Notes under the pieces: model-generated | Databases searched by the model: none | What the model saw: the letters and a program-made list of their open reading frames with translations, nothing else | What the model was told of the DNA's origin: nothing | Assembly: GCF_003751625.1 (NCBI RefSeq) | Contig: NZ_RJUL01000006.1 | Span: 248,001 to 312,000 of the forward strand | DNA length: 64,000 nt | Source of the DNA: Gallaecimonas pentaromativorans | GTDB lineage: Bacteria; Pseudomonadota; Gammaproteobacteria; Enterobacterales; Gallaecimonadaceae | Reading direction: 5' to 3' | Shown: positions 51,981 through 61,853 of the stretch, piece by piece | How the letters are laid out: every line of letters starts with the position of its first letter | How positions within the stretch are numbered: position 1 is the first letter of the stretch | Position numbers and translations under genes: made by a program

Positions 51981-53952
51981 AAGCCTGCTTATTGCCAACC
52001 GCGGCGAAATTGCCTGTCGGGTGATCCGCACCGCCCATCGCATGGGCCTGCGCTGCATTGCCGTATATTCCGACGCCGACAAAGACGCCCGCCACGTGCA
52101 ACTGGCCGACGAAGCCTGGCATCTGGGGCCAAGCGACGCGGCCCAGTCTTACCTGCGGGCCGATAAAATTCTCGCCATTGCCAAGGCTGCCGGCGCCGAT
52201 GCCGTGCACCCAGGCTACGGCTTTTTGTCTGAAAACAGCCACTTTGCCAAAGCCTGCCTGGATGCCGGTATCGCCTTTGTTGGCCCACCGGTGGGCGCCA
52301 TCGAAGCCATGGGCTCCAAATCGGCAGCCAAGGCCATCATGGCCGATGCCGGGGTGCCGCTGGTGCCGGGCTATCACGGCAGCGACCAACATGACGCCAC
52401 CTTGCTGCGCGAAGCCATCGACATCGGCTTTCCGCTGCTGATCAAGGCGGCCATGGGCGGCGGCGGCAAGGGCATGCGGGTAGTTGAAGGCCCCGAGCAG
52501 TTAAAAGACGCCATCAACAGCGCCCGGCGCGAGGCCCTAAGCGCCTTTGGCGACGACACCCTGCTGCTGGAGCGCTACCTCACCACCCCACGCCATGTGG
52601 AGGTGCAAGTCTTTGCCGACACAAAAGGCAACTGCATTTATCTGGGGGACCGCGACTGCTCGGCCCAGCGCCGCCACCAAAAGGTCATCGAAGAAGCGCC
52701 TGCCCCGGGGCTTAGCCCCCGGCTCAGGGCCGCCATGGGCGACGCGGCGGTCAAGGCCGCCAAGGCTATCGATTATGTCGGCGCCGGTACCGTGGAGTTT
52801 TTGCTCGACGGCAACGATTTCTACTTTATGGAAATGAACACCCGGCTGCAGGTGGAGCACCCGGTTACCGAGATGGTGACAGGCCAGGATTTGGTGGAAT
52901 GGCAGCTCAATGTGGCCGCCGGCCAGCCCTTGGCCCTCACCCAAGACCAGGTGCGCTGCCAAGGCCACAGCGTCGAAGTGCGGATTTACGCCGAAGATCC
53001 CTTCAAAGGCTTCTTGCCTCAAAGCGGCCAGATAGCCCTGCTGCGCGAGCCGCAGTCGGACGTGCGCATCGACACCGGGGTGCGCCAGGGGGACGAAATA
53101 AGCCCCTATTACGATCCGATGATCGCCAAGCTCATCGTCCACGGCGAGAACCGCAGCAGCGCCCTTGGCAAGATGGCCAGAGCCCTGGACAACTACTGTC
53201 TGGCCGGTATCCAAAGCAACGTCGGCTTCTTGCGCCGCCTGGCCAGCCACCCGGCTTTTATCGAAGGTGATTTAACCACCCGCTTTATCGAGCGCCACAG
53301 TGAGCAGCTTACCAGCGAGCCGCAATGGACAGAGCATCGCCTGGCCCTGGCGGCACTGACGGTGCTCTGTTATCGCCGCCAGGACGCCCGAGAACAGCGT
53401 CAGCAAAGCGCTGAGCCCGGCTCGCTCTGGCACCGCGCCGACGGCTGGCGCCTCAACGGCAAAGCCGGCACCACTTTGCACCTGGATATCGGTAACAGCG
53501 AGCCGCTGCGGGTCGAGGCCCAAAGCAGCGGCCAGGGTTGGCAGCTGCGCTTTCACGGCCACCAGTTGCTGGCCGAAGGGGAGCTACAAGGCGAGCAGCT
53601 CAATGCCAGCCTCGATGGCCACCAGCTGCACCTGCCGGTGTGGCGCCATGGCGACTGTGTGGTGCTGTTCGACCAGGGCCAACCTTTTGAAGTGCGTAAC
53701 CACCAGCGTGATACCCAGCTCGATACCGGCCTTGAGAGCGATCTTTGCGCGCCGATGAACGGCACCATCGTCGCGGTACCCATTGAGGCTGGCGCCAAGG
53801 TAAAAAGCGGTGAGGTGCTGGTGGTGATGGAAGCCATGAAGATGGAATACGCCATCACCGCCCCACGGGACGGCCAGGTGGCCGAGGTGTTCTTCAAGCC
53901 CGGCGAGCGGGTCAGCGATGGCGCAGAGCTGGTGCGTCTGGAGGAGGCTTGA
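51973..53952 (+). CDS. liuD: 3-methylcrotonyl-CoA carboxylase, biotin-containing (alpha) subunit
   Basis: 659 residues. Biotin carboxylase with ATP-grasp ([46 protein letters not shown]) at ~1-450, a linker domain, and the C-terminal biotinyl domain with the modified Lys in MEAMKMEY (~625). The start GTG 51973 has AGGGG seven bases before and places the family N-terminus ([13 protein letters not shown]) first; longer frames to 51937 are not supported. Confidence 0.95.
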   Translation: MFKSLLIANRGEIACRVIRTAHRMGLRCIAVYSDADKDARHVQLADEAWHLGPSDAAQSYLRADKILAIAKAAGADAVHPGYGFLSENSHFAKACLDAGIAFVGPPVGAIEAMGSKSAAKAIMADAGVPLVPGYHGSDQHDATLLREAIDIGFPLLIKAAMGGGGKGMRVVEGPEQLKDAINSARREALSAFGDDTLLLERYLTTPRHVEVQVFADTKGNCIYLGDRDCSAQRRHQKVIEEAPAPGLSPRLRAAMGDAAVKAAKAIDYVGAGTVEFLLDGNDFYFMEMNTRLQVEHPVTEMVTGQDLVEWQLNVAAGQPLALTQDQVRCQGHSVEVRIYAEDPFKGFLPQSGQIALLREPQSDVRIDTGVRQGDEISPYYDPMIAKLIVHGENRSSALGKMARALDNYCLAGIQSNVGFLRRLASHPAFIEGDLTTRFIERHSEQLTSEPQWTEHRLALAALTVLCYRRQDAREQRQQSAEPGSLWHRADGWRLNGKAGTTLHLDIGNSEPLRVEAQSSGQGWQLRFHGHQLLAEGELQGEQLNASLDGHQLHLPVWRHGDCVVLFDQGQPFEVRNHQRDTQLDTGLESDLCAPMNGTIVAVPIEAGAKVKSGEVLVVMEAMKMEYAITAPRDGQVAEVFFKPGERVSDGAELVRLEEA

Positions 53953-54878
53953 TGGCACTGCCGAGCAAGGTCCGCATTGTCGAGGTAGGCCCCCGCGATG
54001 GCCTGCAAAACGAGCCGGGGCAACTGAGCCTTGAGGATAAAAAGCAGCTTATCGAGATGCTGGCCGGCGCCGGCCTTAGCCACATCGAGGTGGGTAGCTT
54101 TGTCTCGCCGCGCTGGGTGCCGCAAATGGCCGACACCGGCGAGCTTTTTGCAAAGCTTGCCCGCAAGGAAGGGGTGCTGTACTCGGCGCTGACTCCCAAT
54201 CTCAAGGGCCTGGAAGGGGCCCTGGCCGCCAAGGCCGGTGAAGTGGCGGTGTTTGGCGCGGCGTCCGAGACCTTCAGCCAGACCAACATCAACTGCTCCA
54301 TTGTTGAGAGCATGGAGCGCTTTGCCCCGGTGGTGGACAAAGCCCGCGCGGCCGGGCTCAAGGTGCGGGGCTACGTGTCTTGCGTGCTGGGCTGCCCTTA
54401 CGAGGGCGACATTGCCCCGGCCCAGGTGGCGAGAGTTGCACAAGACTTGTGGGACATGGGCTGCGACGAAATTTCCCTTGGCGACACCATCGGGGTGGGC
54501 ACGCCCCTTCGCACCCAGGCACTTATCGAGGCGGTGGCGGCGGTGGTGCCGGTTGAAAAGCTCGCCGTGCATTTTCACGACACCTACGGCATGGCCATCG
54601 CCAATATTCACCAGGCGCTCTTGCTTGGGGTTGCGGTGGTTGATGCCGCCGTTGCCGGCCTTGGCGGCTGCCCCTATGCCAAAGGCGCCAGCGGCAACGT
54701 GGCCACCGAAGATCTGGTGTATCTCCTCAATGGCCTGGGAGTTGAACACGGGGTTGACTTGGGGCGCCTGTGTGAAGCTGGCTGGTTTATCAGCGAGCGC
54801 CTTGGCCGTCAGCCCACCTCCAAGGTCTCGCAGGCCCTCAAGGGCCGGGAAAAGGACTGCCTACTGACCCACCTTTGA
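53952..54878 (+). CDS. liuE: hydroxymethylglutaryl-CoA lyase
   Basis: 308-residue lyase cleaving HMG-CoA to acetoacetate and acetyl-CoA, the end of the leucine route. [31 protein letters not shown] (with the conserved Cys), [27 protein letters not shown] (metal His pair) and [19 protein letters not shown] are family signatures. ATG 53952 shares one base with the liuD stop and has GAGGAGG four bases before. Confidence 0.96.
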   Translation: MALPSKVRIVEVGPRDGLQNEPGQLSLEDKKQLIEMLAGAGLSHIEVGSFVSPRWVPQMADTGELFAKLARKEGVLYSALTPNLKGLEGALAAKAGEVAVFGAASETFSQTNINCSIVESMERFAPVVDKARAAGLKVRGYVSCVLGCPYEGDIAPAQVARVAQDLWDMGCDEISLGDTIGVGTPLRTQALIEAVAAVVPVEKLAVHFHDTYGMAIANIHQALLLGVAVVDAAVAGLGGCPYAKGASGNVATEDLVYLLNGLGVEHGVDLGRLCEAGWFISERLGRQPTSKVSQALKGREKDCLLTHL

Positions 54879-54905
54879 AAAAGGCCGCTTTGGCGGCCTT
54901 TTTTA
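54877..54905. terminator. bidirectional terminator between liuE and the EAL gene
   Basis: The stem AAGGCCGC/GCGGCCTT with A-run and T-run on the two sides lies at two convergent stops. Confidence 0.9.
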
Positions 54906-56780
54906 TCGCATGCTGGCAAAAAGCGCCTTAACCCGCTGATGAACCTCAGGAAGCTCGTGCGGCGCCACCGGCTTGCTGAACAAAAAGCCCTGACCAAAGC
55001 CACCGCCAAGGGACAACACCTGCAGGAACTCCTCTTGGGTCTCGATACCTTCGACTATGACCTTAAGGCCAAGCTTGGCCGAGAGGTTCAGCACCATCTC
55101 CAAAATGGCGTATTTGTCTGGATGGCTGTCCAGGCCCGACACCAGGCTGCGGTCGACTTTCAAGATATCGAGCGGCAACTGGCGAAGGTACGCAAGAGAC
55201 GAGTAACCGGTACCAAAATCGTCCAGGGCGACTTTCATGCCGAGCTGGCGCAGCCGGGTGATAATGTCGATGGCGCTTTTGGGGTCGGCCATCACCGCCG
55301 ACTCGGTCAGCTCCAGTTTGAAACAGCTAGGCTCTACCCCTTCTCTTTCAAGAAGCGCAGCGATACGGTCCGGCAGGGCCGGGTCGTGCAGTTGCAGCGC
55401 CGACAGGTTTACCCCCAAGCTAAAGCCCGTTGGGTGCAGCGCCTTGAGGCCTTCATCGGCAGCCAGCGCCACCGCCTGGGCCATTACCACGTCGCTGAGC
55501 TGGCGAATAAGGCCGGTTTCTTCGGCCACCGGAATAAAGCGGCCAGGGCTGATGGTGCCTTTGGTGGGGTGCTCAATGCGGGCCAGGGCCTCGTAACCAC
55601 TTACCTCGCCTCGTTCAAAATCGACAATGGGTTGGAGCTTAACCTTGACCCAGTTTTGGCGAAGGGCCATGCGCAGCAGCTGCTCGGTGTCCATGCGCTC
55701 CAGGCTGGAGGCGCGCATGCAATCTTCAAAGAGCCGGTAATCGCTGCCCTGGTGGGAGCGCATGTCCCGAAGGGCAAGCTGGGCCGCGTAGATACCCTCT
55801 TCGGCGCTAAGGGCCTCCATGCTTTGCAGGTCACAAGCCCCGATATGGCAAGACAGCCACAACCGCTGCTCGCCTAGCGCAAAGGGCTCGTCAAACAGCG
55901 CCATCAACTCGCGCACGAACTGTTCCAGTTTGCGCGGCTCGCCAATGGGCAGCAAAAAGCCGTACAGCCCCGTCCCCAGCAGCGCCAGCAAGGAGTGGTG
56001 ATCGGTCTTGGTCATCAACCTTTCGACCACCGCCTGCACCAAAAACAGCACATCGCGGCGGCTGAGGTTTTCCACCACCAGGCCGCGGTTGGCAATATTG
56101 AGTATGACGATGGACAGCGGCTCGCCTCGGCTTAAGCGCTCGTTGGTCATCAGCTCAAAATACTGACTGTTCACCAGACCGCTTTCCTTGTCGTGAAAGC
56201 GCACTTTGGTGATATCCGAAACGGTACCGGACATCCAGGTAACCTTGCCGGTGTCGGGGGAGCGGTCACAGACCCCACGGCATAACACCCAGCGATAACC
56301 GCCGGCGCCGTCGCTGATGCGATATTCCACCTGCAACCGTTCGCTGACCCCGTTCATATGAAGATGCAGGGCCTTTTTAAAGTTGCCCACATCCTCGGGG
56401 TGCATTTGCGCCAGCCAGTGATTAAGGCCAAAGGTGCTGTCGCCATTGTTGGACACCAGGGAGCCCAGCCATTGGGTGGACACGGTCACCAAGTCTTGCT
56501 CCGGGTCCCATTCCCAGATGCCGACCCCGGCGCCTTTAACGATGAGGTCGAGGCGCTTGGTGCGCTCCAATACCCGTTGTTCCAGTTCCTGGCGGCTCTC
56601 CTCCAACGATTGCAGGTTCTCTTCCATAGACTCGAGCAGAAAGTTGGTGAGGATGGCCAGTTTTTGCAGATCGACATCGGCACTGTCGGTACTGACCCGA
56701 AAGGAGAAATCCTGGTCCACGGCCCGGCAAAGCTGGTCGGCAATACTGTTAATGCCTTCTCGAAGTAACTGCTGGCTCAT
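54903..56780 (-). CDS. PAS-degenerate GGDEF-EAL protein, probable cyclic-di-GMP phosphodiesterase
   Basis: 625 residues. A coiled-coil (~45-80, ESMEENLQSLEESRQELEQRVLERTKRL) joins a PAS domain (~80-195, GIWEWDPEQDLVTVS, VSDITKV). A GGDEF-like domain (~200-350) has LLGTGLYGFLLP at the catalytic site, so it should be inactive as a cyclase. The EAL domain (~370-615) keeps GYEALARIEHP, the NLSALQL metal Asn, LELTESAVM, DDFGTGYSS, KVDRSLV and EGIETQEE, so it should hydrolyse cyclic-di-GMP. It overlaps the H-NOX gene by four bases, making it a likely H-NOX-associated phosphodiesterase. Confidence 0.93.
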   Translation of the reverse strand: MSQQLLREGINSIADQLCRAVDQDFSFRVSTDSADVDLQKLAILTNFLLESMEENLQSLEESRQELEQRVLERTKRLDLIVKGAGVGIWEWDPEQDLVTVSTQWLGSLVSNNGDSTFGLNHWLAQMHPEDVGNFKKALHLHMNGVSERLQVEYRISDGAGGYRWVLCRGVCDRSPDTGKVTWMSGTVSDITKVRFHDKESGLVNSQYFELMTNERLSRGEPLSIVILNIANRGLVVENLSRRDVLFLVQAVVERLMTKTDHHSLLALLGTGLYGFLLPIGEPRKLEQFVRELMALFDEPFALGEQRLWLSCHIGACDLQSMEALSAEEGIYAAQLALRDMRSHQGSDYRLFEDCMRASSLERMDTEQLLRMALRQNWVKVKLQPIVDFERGEVSGYEALARIEHPTKGTISPGRFIPVAEETGLIRQLSDVVMAQAVALAADEGLKALHPTGFSLGVNLSALQLHDPALPDRIAALLEREGVEPSCFKLELTESAVMADPKSAIDIITRLRQLGMKVALDDFGTGYSSLAYLRQLPLDILKVDRSLVSGLDSHPDKYAILEMVLNLSAKLGLKVIVEGIETQEEFLQVLSLGGGFGQGFLFSKPVAPHELPEVHQRVKALFASMR

Positions 56781-57340
56781 GGGCGCTTTCCGTCAAAAAA
56801 CAGTTCGAACTGGCATAACTCGTCGCCGCGGTGCACGCAGCGCCGGTGCTCGAGGCGACCGGTTTCCCCGTAATGTTCAAGTAAGCGGTAAAAAAGGGCC
56901 TCATAAAGGCCGCAAAGGGCATTTTCTGAGCGGTAATTCACCCAAAACCGGCCTTCATCCTCGATAAGTTCAAACTTGCTGGCCACCGCTTTTTTGGTGG
57001 AGTGGTCCACCACGCTGGACGCCAACGTCTGGTGAATGCGGGGCTGGCGCCGCAAAAAGTCGTAGGCAGACTCGGCCATGTCGTAGAAAAGCGGAAATTG
57101 CTGGCGCGACGCTTTGATAAAGCGCTCGGCATAGAGGGCAAAAAGGGCCTTATCGTCGAGGCCAAAATGCTCGCCAGTGGCCTTTATCAAGGCCAGGCAC
57201 TGGGCATTGTCGTAATCGGTGTCGATACGAAAGGATGGCAGCGCTTTGAGGCCGGCCTTTTCGGCTACGGCCACCAGGGCCTCTTCGCCCCCCAACTCGC
57301 GCACACTGTTAACCAGCACATACTGGATATAGCCAAGCAT
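56777..57340 (-). CDS. heme NO-binding (H-NOX) domain protein
   Basis: 187 residues, full length of a stand-alone bacterial H-NOX. MLGYIQYVLVNSVRELGGEEAL is the N-terminal subdomain; His103 in PRIHQTL is at the place of the proximal heme ligand; the C-terminus EHRRCVHRGDELCQFELFF has the Cys pair seen in Shewanella-type H-NOX. The YxSxR motif that holds the heme propionates reads YRSEN (136-140), with Asn for Arg. It should sense NO and act on the EAL protein encoded next. ATG 57340 has AAGGGG six bases upstream. Confidence 0.85.
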   Translation of the reverse strand: MLGYIQYVLVNSVRELGGEEALVAVAEKAGLKALPSFRIDTDYDNAQCLALIKATGEHFGLDDKALFALYAERFIKASRQQFPLFYDMAESAYDFLRRQPRIHQTLASSVVDHSTKKAVASKFELIEDEGRFWVNYRSENALCGLYEALFYRLLEHYGETGRLEHRRCVHRGDELCQFELFFDGKRP

Positions 57341-57432
57341 TCTGTACCCCTTAACCAAGACATCACGTACTCGTCCCTGATCTCAGGCCATTTGCCCGGC
57401 AAACCCCTTTAACGGCTGGGGAGCGCCAAAAT

Positions 57433-58530
57433 TTAGTCCAGCAGCACCAGATCGTCCCTGTGAATAACGACAGGCCCCCTGTCGTACCCCAGTGCCATGG
57501 CGATGGCGTCGGAATGTATGCCAAGGATAGCTGCCATTTCAGCGGCGCTGTACCGGCATAACCCCACCGCCAGGGTATTACCATCGGGACCGAGCAGTTT
57601 TACCGCATCGCCCCGTTCAAACTGCCCGGACACCGCCTTTACCCCTTTGGGCAGCAGGCTGGCGCCCTTGCTGAGCAGGGCGTTGACCGCACCGGCATCA
57701 AGCTGGAGTTGTCCTACGGGCGGCGGCCCGGCAAGGATCCATTGCTTGCGATTTTCCAGCGGATCGTCGATGGCGCTAAAGCGGGTGCCAACCCGTTCGC
57801 CCTGTACCAGGCGGCGGATCACATCCGGCCCCTGGCCACTGGCGATCACCACGGTAATACCGGCCCGGCGCGCTACATCGGCCGCTTGCAGCTTGGTGGC
57901 CATGCCGCCGGTTCCCAGCCCCGATACGCTCCCCCCGGCCAGCCGGTGCAAGGTGGCGTCGATGGTCTTCACCTCTTGTATCAGCTCGGCATCGGGGTTG
58001 GCACGGGGGTCTGCGGTAAAGAGACCCGGCTGGTCGGTAAGCAGCATCAGCAGCTCCGCCTTGGCCAAAATAGCCACCCTGGCCGACAGGTTGTCGTTGT
58101 CGCCCACCTTTATCTCGTTGGTGGCAACCGCATCGTTCTCGTTGATAAGGGGAATAACGCCGTGGCTAAGCAAGGTGCCGAGGGTATCGCGGGCATTTAA
58201 AAAGCGCTCGCGGTCTTCGAGATCGGCCCGGGTCAGCAGCATCTGGCCAACGTTAAGGCCATAGAGCCCAAAGAGGTGTTGCCACAGATGTACCAGTTGG
58301 CCCTGGCCGATGGCGGCCAGCATCTGCTTGTGGGGAAGATCGGCCGGCAAATCCGGAAACCCCAGCAGCTCGCGGCCGGCAGCCACGGCGCCGGAAGTAA
58401 CCACAATCAGCTTGTGGCCGGCCTTTTGCAGCAGGGCGCATTGGCGCACCAGCTCCACCATGTGGGCCCTGTCCAGGTGCTGGGCACCGGCGGTCAGGAC
58501 ACTGGTTCCCAGTTTGACAACAACGATCAT
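57433..58530 (-). CDS. proB: glutamate 5-kinase
   Basis: 365-residue enzyme phosphorylating glutamate in proline synthesis. [52 protein letters not shown] and [19 protein letters not shown] are amino-acid-kinase motifs; the PUA domain occupies ~275-365 ([19 protein letters not shown]). proA, its usual operon partner, does not follow. The start ATG 58530 has a weak ribosome site (GGAAG). Confidence 0.96.
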   Translation of the reverse strand: MIVVVKLGTSVLTAGAQHLDRAHMVELVRQCALLQKAGHKLIVVTSGAVAAGRELLGFPDLPADLPHKQMLAAIGQGQLVHLWQHLFGLYGLNVGQMLLTRADLEDRERFLNARDTLGTLLSHGVIPLINENDAVATNEIKVGDNDNLSARVAILAKAELLMLLTDQPGLFTADPRANPDAELIQEVKTIDATLHRLAGGSVSGLGTGGMATKLQAADVARRAGITVVIASGQGPDVIRRLVQGERVGTRFSAIDDPLENRKQWILAGPPPVGQLQLDAGAVNALLSKGASLLPKGVKAVSGQFERGDAVKLLGPDGNTLAVGLCRYSAAEMAAILGIHSDAIAMALGYDRGPVVIHRDDLVLLD

Positions 58531-58572
58531 CAGGCAGCTTCCGAGACATTAAAGCCCCGTTATACCTGCGCC

Positions 58573-59154
58573 TCAGGGCCTTGCCAATGCCTCGATATAG
58601 TGTTTTCGGCACACCGAGACATAACGGTCGTTGCCGCCTATCTCCACCTGGGCCCCTTCCTTGATGGGCTGGCCGTCAATGCCGACCCTAAGCACCCGGT
58701 TGGCCTTGCGGCCACAGTGGCAAACGGTCTTGAGCTCTACCAGCTTGTCGGCCCAGGCCAGCAGGTACTGGGCGCCTTCGAAAAGCTCGGCCCGAAAATC
58801 GGTACGAAGGCCAAAGGCCAGCACCGGAATACCGAGCTCGTCGACAATGCGGCAAAGCTGCGCCACCTGGGCTTTGGTCAGAAACTGGGCTTCGTCCAGC
58901 AGCAAGCAGTGAAAGCGTTGGGTATGGGAAAGCCCCAGCACCTCGGCAAAGAGATCGCTCTTGTCGTCAAAGACCTGGGCTTCGCTTTCCAGACCGATGC
59001 GAGAGCTGATAATGCCCTTGCCGCTGCGGTCGTCCACGGCGGCGGTGTAGAGGAGCACGTTCATGCCGCGCTCCTTGTAGTTGTACGCCGACTGCAGCAG
59101 GGACGTGGATTTCCCGGCATTCATCGCCGAGTAATAAAAATAAAGCTGGGCCAT
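58573..59154 (-). CDS. tdk: thymidine kinase
   Basis: 193-residue type II thymidine kinase for thymidine salvage. [10 protein letters not shown] is the P-loop, [14 protein letters not shown] the Asp-Glu box, [15 protein letters not shown] the lid region, and CHCGRKANR with VCRKHY the zinc site. It starts directly after the stop of the transporter gene, so both are expressed from the riboswitch-controlled promoter unless an internal one exists. Confidence 0.96.
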   Translation of the reverse strand: MAQLYFYYSAMNAGKSTSLLQSAYNYKERGMNVLLYTAAVDDRSGKGIISSRIGLESEAQVFDDKSDLFAEVLGLSHTQRFHCLLLDEAQFLTKAQVAQLCRIVDELGIPVLAFGLRTDFRAELFEGAQYLLAWADKLVELKTVCHCGRKANRVLRVGIDGQPIKEGAQVEIGGNDRYVSVCRKHYIEALARP

Positions 59155-60624
59155 TTAGACTTCCTGTTTTTTGGGCGCCAGTGTACCCCATCCCCCCAGC
59201 AGCGTCACCGCTACCACCAGGGCGGCCAGCAGCGCACCCCACAGTGCCCAAAGGGGTAGCGCCAGGGCGCTAAGGCCATAACCGAGAACACAAAGCCCGG
59301 CAGCAAGGCCAGCGTAGGGCAGCTGGGTCAGCACATGGTCCATGTGCTCACACTCGGCCCCAGCCGACGACAAAATGGTGGTGTCGGAGGCCGGTGAGCA
59401 GTGGTCGCCAAAAACGGCGCCGGAAATAACGGCGCCAAGCGCCATGGGCAGCATAGCAGGCTCCACCAACTGGCCGGCCAGCGGCAGCATGATGCCAAAG
59501 GTGCCCCAGCTCGAGCCGGTGGCAAGGGCCATGACCATGGCCACCACAAAGAGCGCCAGGGGCATCCAGGGGCCGACCGAGGCCGCCTCGATAAGAGAGG
59601 CAAGGTAGCGGCCCACCGCCACGTCCTTCATCACCGCCGCCAGCAGCCAAGCGCTCAGCAACAGGTAAATGGCCGGCAGCATGGTCTTGGCCCCTTCCCA
59701 GGCGGTGGCAAGGCGCTGGGTCTTTTGCTTGAAAAAGCTCCAGGCAAGTGCCGGCACGGCGCCGAGCACCAGCGACAAACCCACGTTGGTGTTTTCAAGG
59801 GCGGCAATGGCCGAGAAGGGCCCACTGCTGGCAAAGGCGCCGGTGATAAAAAGCGCGGCCAGGGTTACCAGTATCAAGGCCAGTAGCGGCCCCAACAGCG
59901 GCATCAGCTGGCCCTTGGCTGCCTTTAGCTCGGCAGCGGCACTCGGCCTTGCCTTGGCCTTTTTCATGGCACCAAGATCCCAGTCAAACCAAGCGGTGAT
60001 CAGCACAATGGTCAGCGCCAGCCAGGGGTAAAAAGCGGCTTGGCTCATGTCCACAAAAAGCCCCATGGGGCTCGCTGCCATGGGCGCCAACAAGGAGAGC
60101 ATAAAAGCGCCCCAGGACGAGAGCGGCATCAGGGCGCAGACCGGCGCTGCGGTCGAATCAATGTAGTAGGCCAGGCGCTCGCGGCTCAGCCGGTAGCGGT
60201 CGGCCAGTGGCCGGGTGGCCTGCCCTACCGCCAGGGCGTTGAAATAATCGTCGATGAAAATCGCCAGGCCCAGGCCAACGCTCATCAAGCTGACCCCACG
60301 GCGAGTGGCGATACGGCTGGCGCAGGCTTCGGCAAAGGCCTGGGCGGCGCCGCTTGCCTGCAGCAGCCGGGACAGCGCCCCAAGCATCAGCAAAAAGCCC
60401 ACGACTTGCAGCGTCCACCAGCTGATGCCGCCGTCGTAAAACAGCGCCAGGGCCTTGCCGGCAAGATAGCGAGGGGCATCGAAGCTACCGGCCAACAGCC
60501 AGGCACCGGTGGCCGAGCCCAGCAGCAGCGACAGCAAAATGCGCCGGGTGGCCAGGGCCAGCCCCAGGGTCAGTAAGGTGGGTAACAGCGCGAGGGAGGA
60601 TTGGGAGAGATCGTTTAAGTCCAT
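59155..60624 (-). CDS. lysW: NhaC-family transporter, probable lysine transporter LysW
   Basis: 489-residue membrane protein with about 11-12 hydrophobic segments. SWWTLQVVGFLLMLGALSRLLQASGAAQAFAEA, GLGIAIFIDDYFNALAVGQATRPL-type and ALATGSSWGTFGIMLPLAG, GAVFGDHCSPASDTTILSSAGA segments are NhaC signatures. The lysine riboswitch in its leader identifies it with the predicted lysine transporter LysW, rather than a plain Na+/H+ antiporter (established for LYS-element-linked NhaC genes by comparative genomics; substrate here inferred). Start ATG 60624 with GGAA; an in-frame ATG at 60645 also exists and both lie in one hairpin. Confidence 0.88.
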   Translation of the reverse strand: MDLNDLSQSSLALLPTLLTLGLALATRRILLSLLLGSATGAWLLAGSFDAPRYLAGKALALFYDGGISWWTLQVVGFLLMLGALSRLLQASGAAQAFAEACASRIATRRGVSLMSVGLGLAIFIDDYFNALAVGQATRPLADRYRLSRERLAYYIDSTAAPVCALMPLSSWGAFMLSLLAPMAASPMGLFVDMSQAAFYPWLALTIVLITAWFDWDLGAMKKAKARPSAAAELKAAKGQLMPLLGPLLALILVTLAALFITGAFASSGPFSAIAALENTNVGLSLVLGAVPALAWSFFKQKTQRLATAWEGAKTMLPAIYLLLSAWLLAAVMKDVAVGRYLASLIEAASVGPWMPLALFVVAMVMALATGSSWGTFGIMLPLAGQLVEPAMLPMALGAVISGAVFGDHCSPASDTTILSSAGAECEHMDHVLTQLPYAGLAAGLCVLGYGLSALALPLWALWGALLAALVVAVTLLGGWGTLAPKKQEV

Positions 60625-60647
60625 GGAATTTCCAAAAATTCCCATGG
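60621..60647 (-). promoter_or_regulatory. hairpin enclosing the lysW start codon
   Basis: On the minus strand CCATGG-G-AATTT and AAATTCCATGG form an 11-bp stem (one bulged G) around TTGG. It covers the ribosome site GGAA and both candidate ATGs, so it could be the output switch of the lysine riboswitch at the translation level. Confidence 0.6.
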
Positions 60648-60671
60648 AGAACCACAAAAGGAGCCAGGGCC

Positions 60672-60845
60672 TTCGGTAGCGCTCCATAGTGATTGTTCAA
60701 ACTATGGCAGTGGCGCAGCTTTCGCTTACGGCACCAGCCGGGCGGCTTGATATCGGCCCGACTTCGGCGTACTGACCTTTTGCCGGGGATCTTGGGCATC
60801 ACCCTCCCCCCGGCGACTCTTCCAGGACGCACCTCTACTTGGCGG
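60672..60845 (-). ncRNA. lysine riboswitch (L box) in the lysW leader
   Basis: About 170 bases on the minus strand carry the conserved order of the L box: AGAGGTGCG (60828-60836), an AGTC turn, a GC-rich arm, GCCGAAGT (60761-60768), GGCTGGTGCC (60730-60739) and the closing GGAGCGCTACC that pairs with the start AGTAG. The 3' strand of the closing stem (GGAGC) can instead pair with GCTCC downstream, followed by TTTT, so attenuation is possible as well as control of translation. Confidence 0.9.
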
Positions 60846-60880
60846 CGCGTACTCTGGCAGGGGTGGTAAGTGATTGCAAA

Positions 60881-60910
60881 CAAAAAGTGCGCCACCAGGG
60901 CGCACTTTTT
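60881..60910 (-). terminator. rho-independent terminator of etfBA
   Basis: AAAAAGTGCGCC pairs with GGCGCACTTTTT, and a U-rich tail follows on the minus strand. Confidence 0.9.
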
Positions 60911-60926
60911 AGCCGAAGGCGCGGGC

Positions 60927-61853
60927 TCAGAGCTTGCTGGTCAGCTCCGGCACCAGCTCGAACAAATCCCCCACCAGGCCATAGTCGGCCACCTGGAAGA
61001 TGGGCGCTTCCGGATCTTTATTGATGGCGACAATAACCTTGGAATCTTTCATGCCGGCCAGGTGCTGGATAGCGCCACTGATGCCCACGGCGATGTACAG
61101 ATCCGGCGCCACTATCTTGCCGGTCTGGCCCACCTGCCAGTCGTTGGGCACAAAGCCGGCGTCAACCGCGGCCCGCGAAGCGCCGATGGCGCCGCCCAGT
61201 TTATCGGCCAGGGCTTCGAGCATTTTGAAGTTGTCGCCGCTTTGCAAGCCACGGCCGCCAGACACCACCACCCGGGCGCTGGCCAGCTCAGGGCGCTCGC
61301 TTTCGGTAAGCTCGGCGCTGACAAAGCGGCTGCGGCTGTTGTCCTGGCCAGCGGCCAGGTTCTCAACCGGGGCGCTATTGGCGCTGCCGGTGCCCTCAAA
61401 GGCGGCCGGGCGCACCGTAACCACTTTAATGGGGTCCAGCGCCTGGACAGTGGCAATGGCGTTACCGGCGTAGATGGGGCGGCAGAAGGTATCGGCGCTT
61501 TCTACGGCGACGATATCGGAGATCTGCGCCACATCCAGCAAGGCGGCAATGCGCGGCATCAGGTTCTTGCCGGTGGTGGAGCTGGCCGCCACCAAGTGGC
61601 TGTAAGCCGGCGCCAGGGCTACCAGGGTTTGACTCAGGCCTTCTGGCAGCGGATGCGCAAAACGCGCCTCATCCAGCACCAGGACTTTGGCGACACCATC
61701 AAGTTCAGTTGCAGCACGGATAACCTCCTGACACTGATGGCCGGCCACCAGCAAATGAATATCGTCGCCCATGGCCAGGGCAGCGCTCAGCACCCGCGCC
61801 GTTTCAGGCTTGAGGTGTTTGTTGTCGTGTTCGGCAATGACCAGAATGCTCAT
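60927..61853 (-). CDS. etfA: electron transfer flavoprotein, alpha subunit
   Basis: 308-residue FAD-binding subunit that takes electrons from acyl-CoA dehydrogenases. The C-terminal FAD domain reads [60 protein letters not shown] and [23 protein letters not shown]. Overlaps etfB by one base (TGATG). Confidence 0.97.
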   Translation of the reverse strand: MSILVIAEHDNKHLKPETARVLSAALAMGDDIHLLVAGHQCQEVIRAATELDGVAKVLVLDEARFAHPLPEGLSQTLVALAPAYSHLVAASSTTGKNLMPRIAALLDVAQISDIVAVESADTFCRPIYAGNAIATVQALDPIKVVTVRPAAFEGTGSANSAPVENLAAGQDNSRSRFVSAELTESERPELASARVVVSGGRGLQSGDNFKMLEALADKLGGAIGASRAAVDAGFVPNDWQVGQTGKIVAPDLYIAVGISGAIQHLAGMKDSKVIVAINKDPEAPIFQVADYGLVGDLFELVPELTSKL

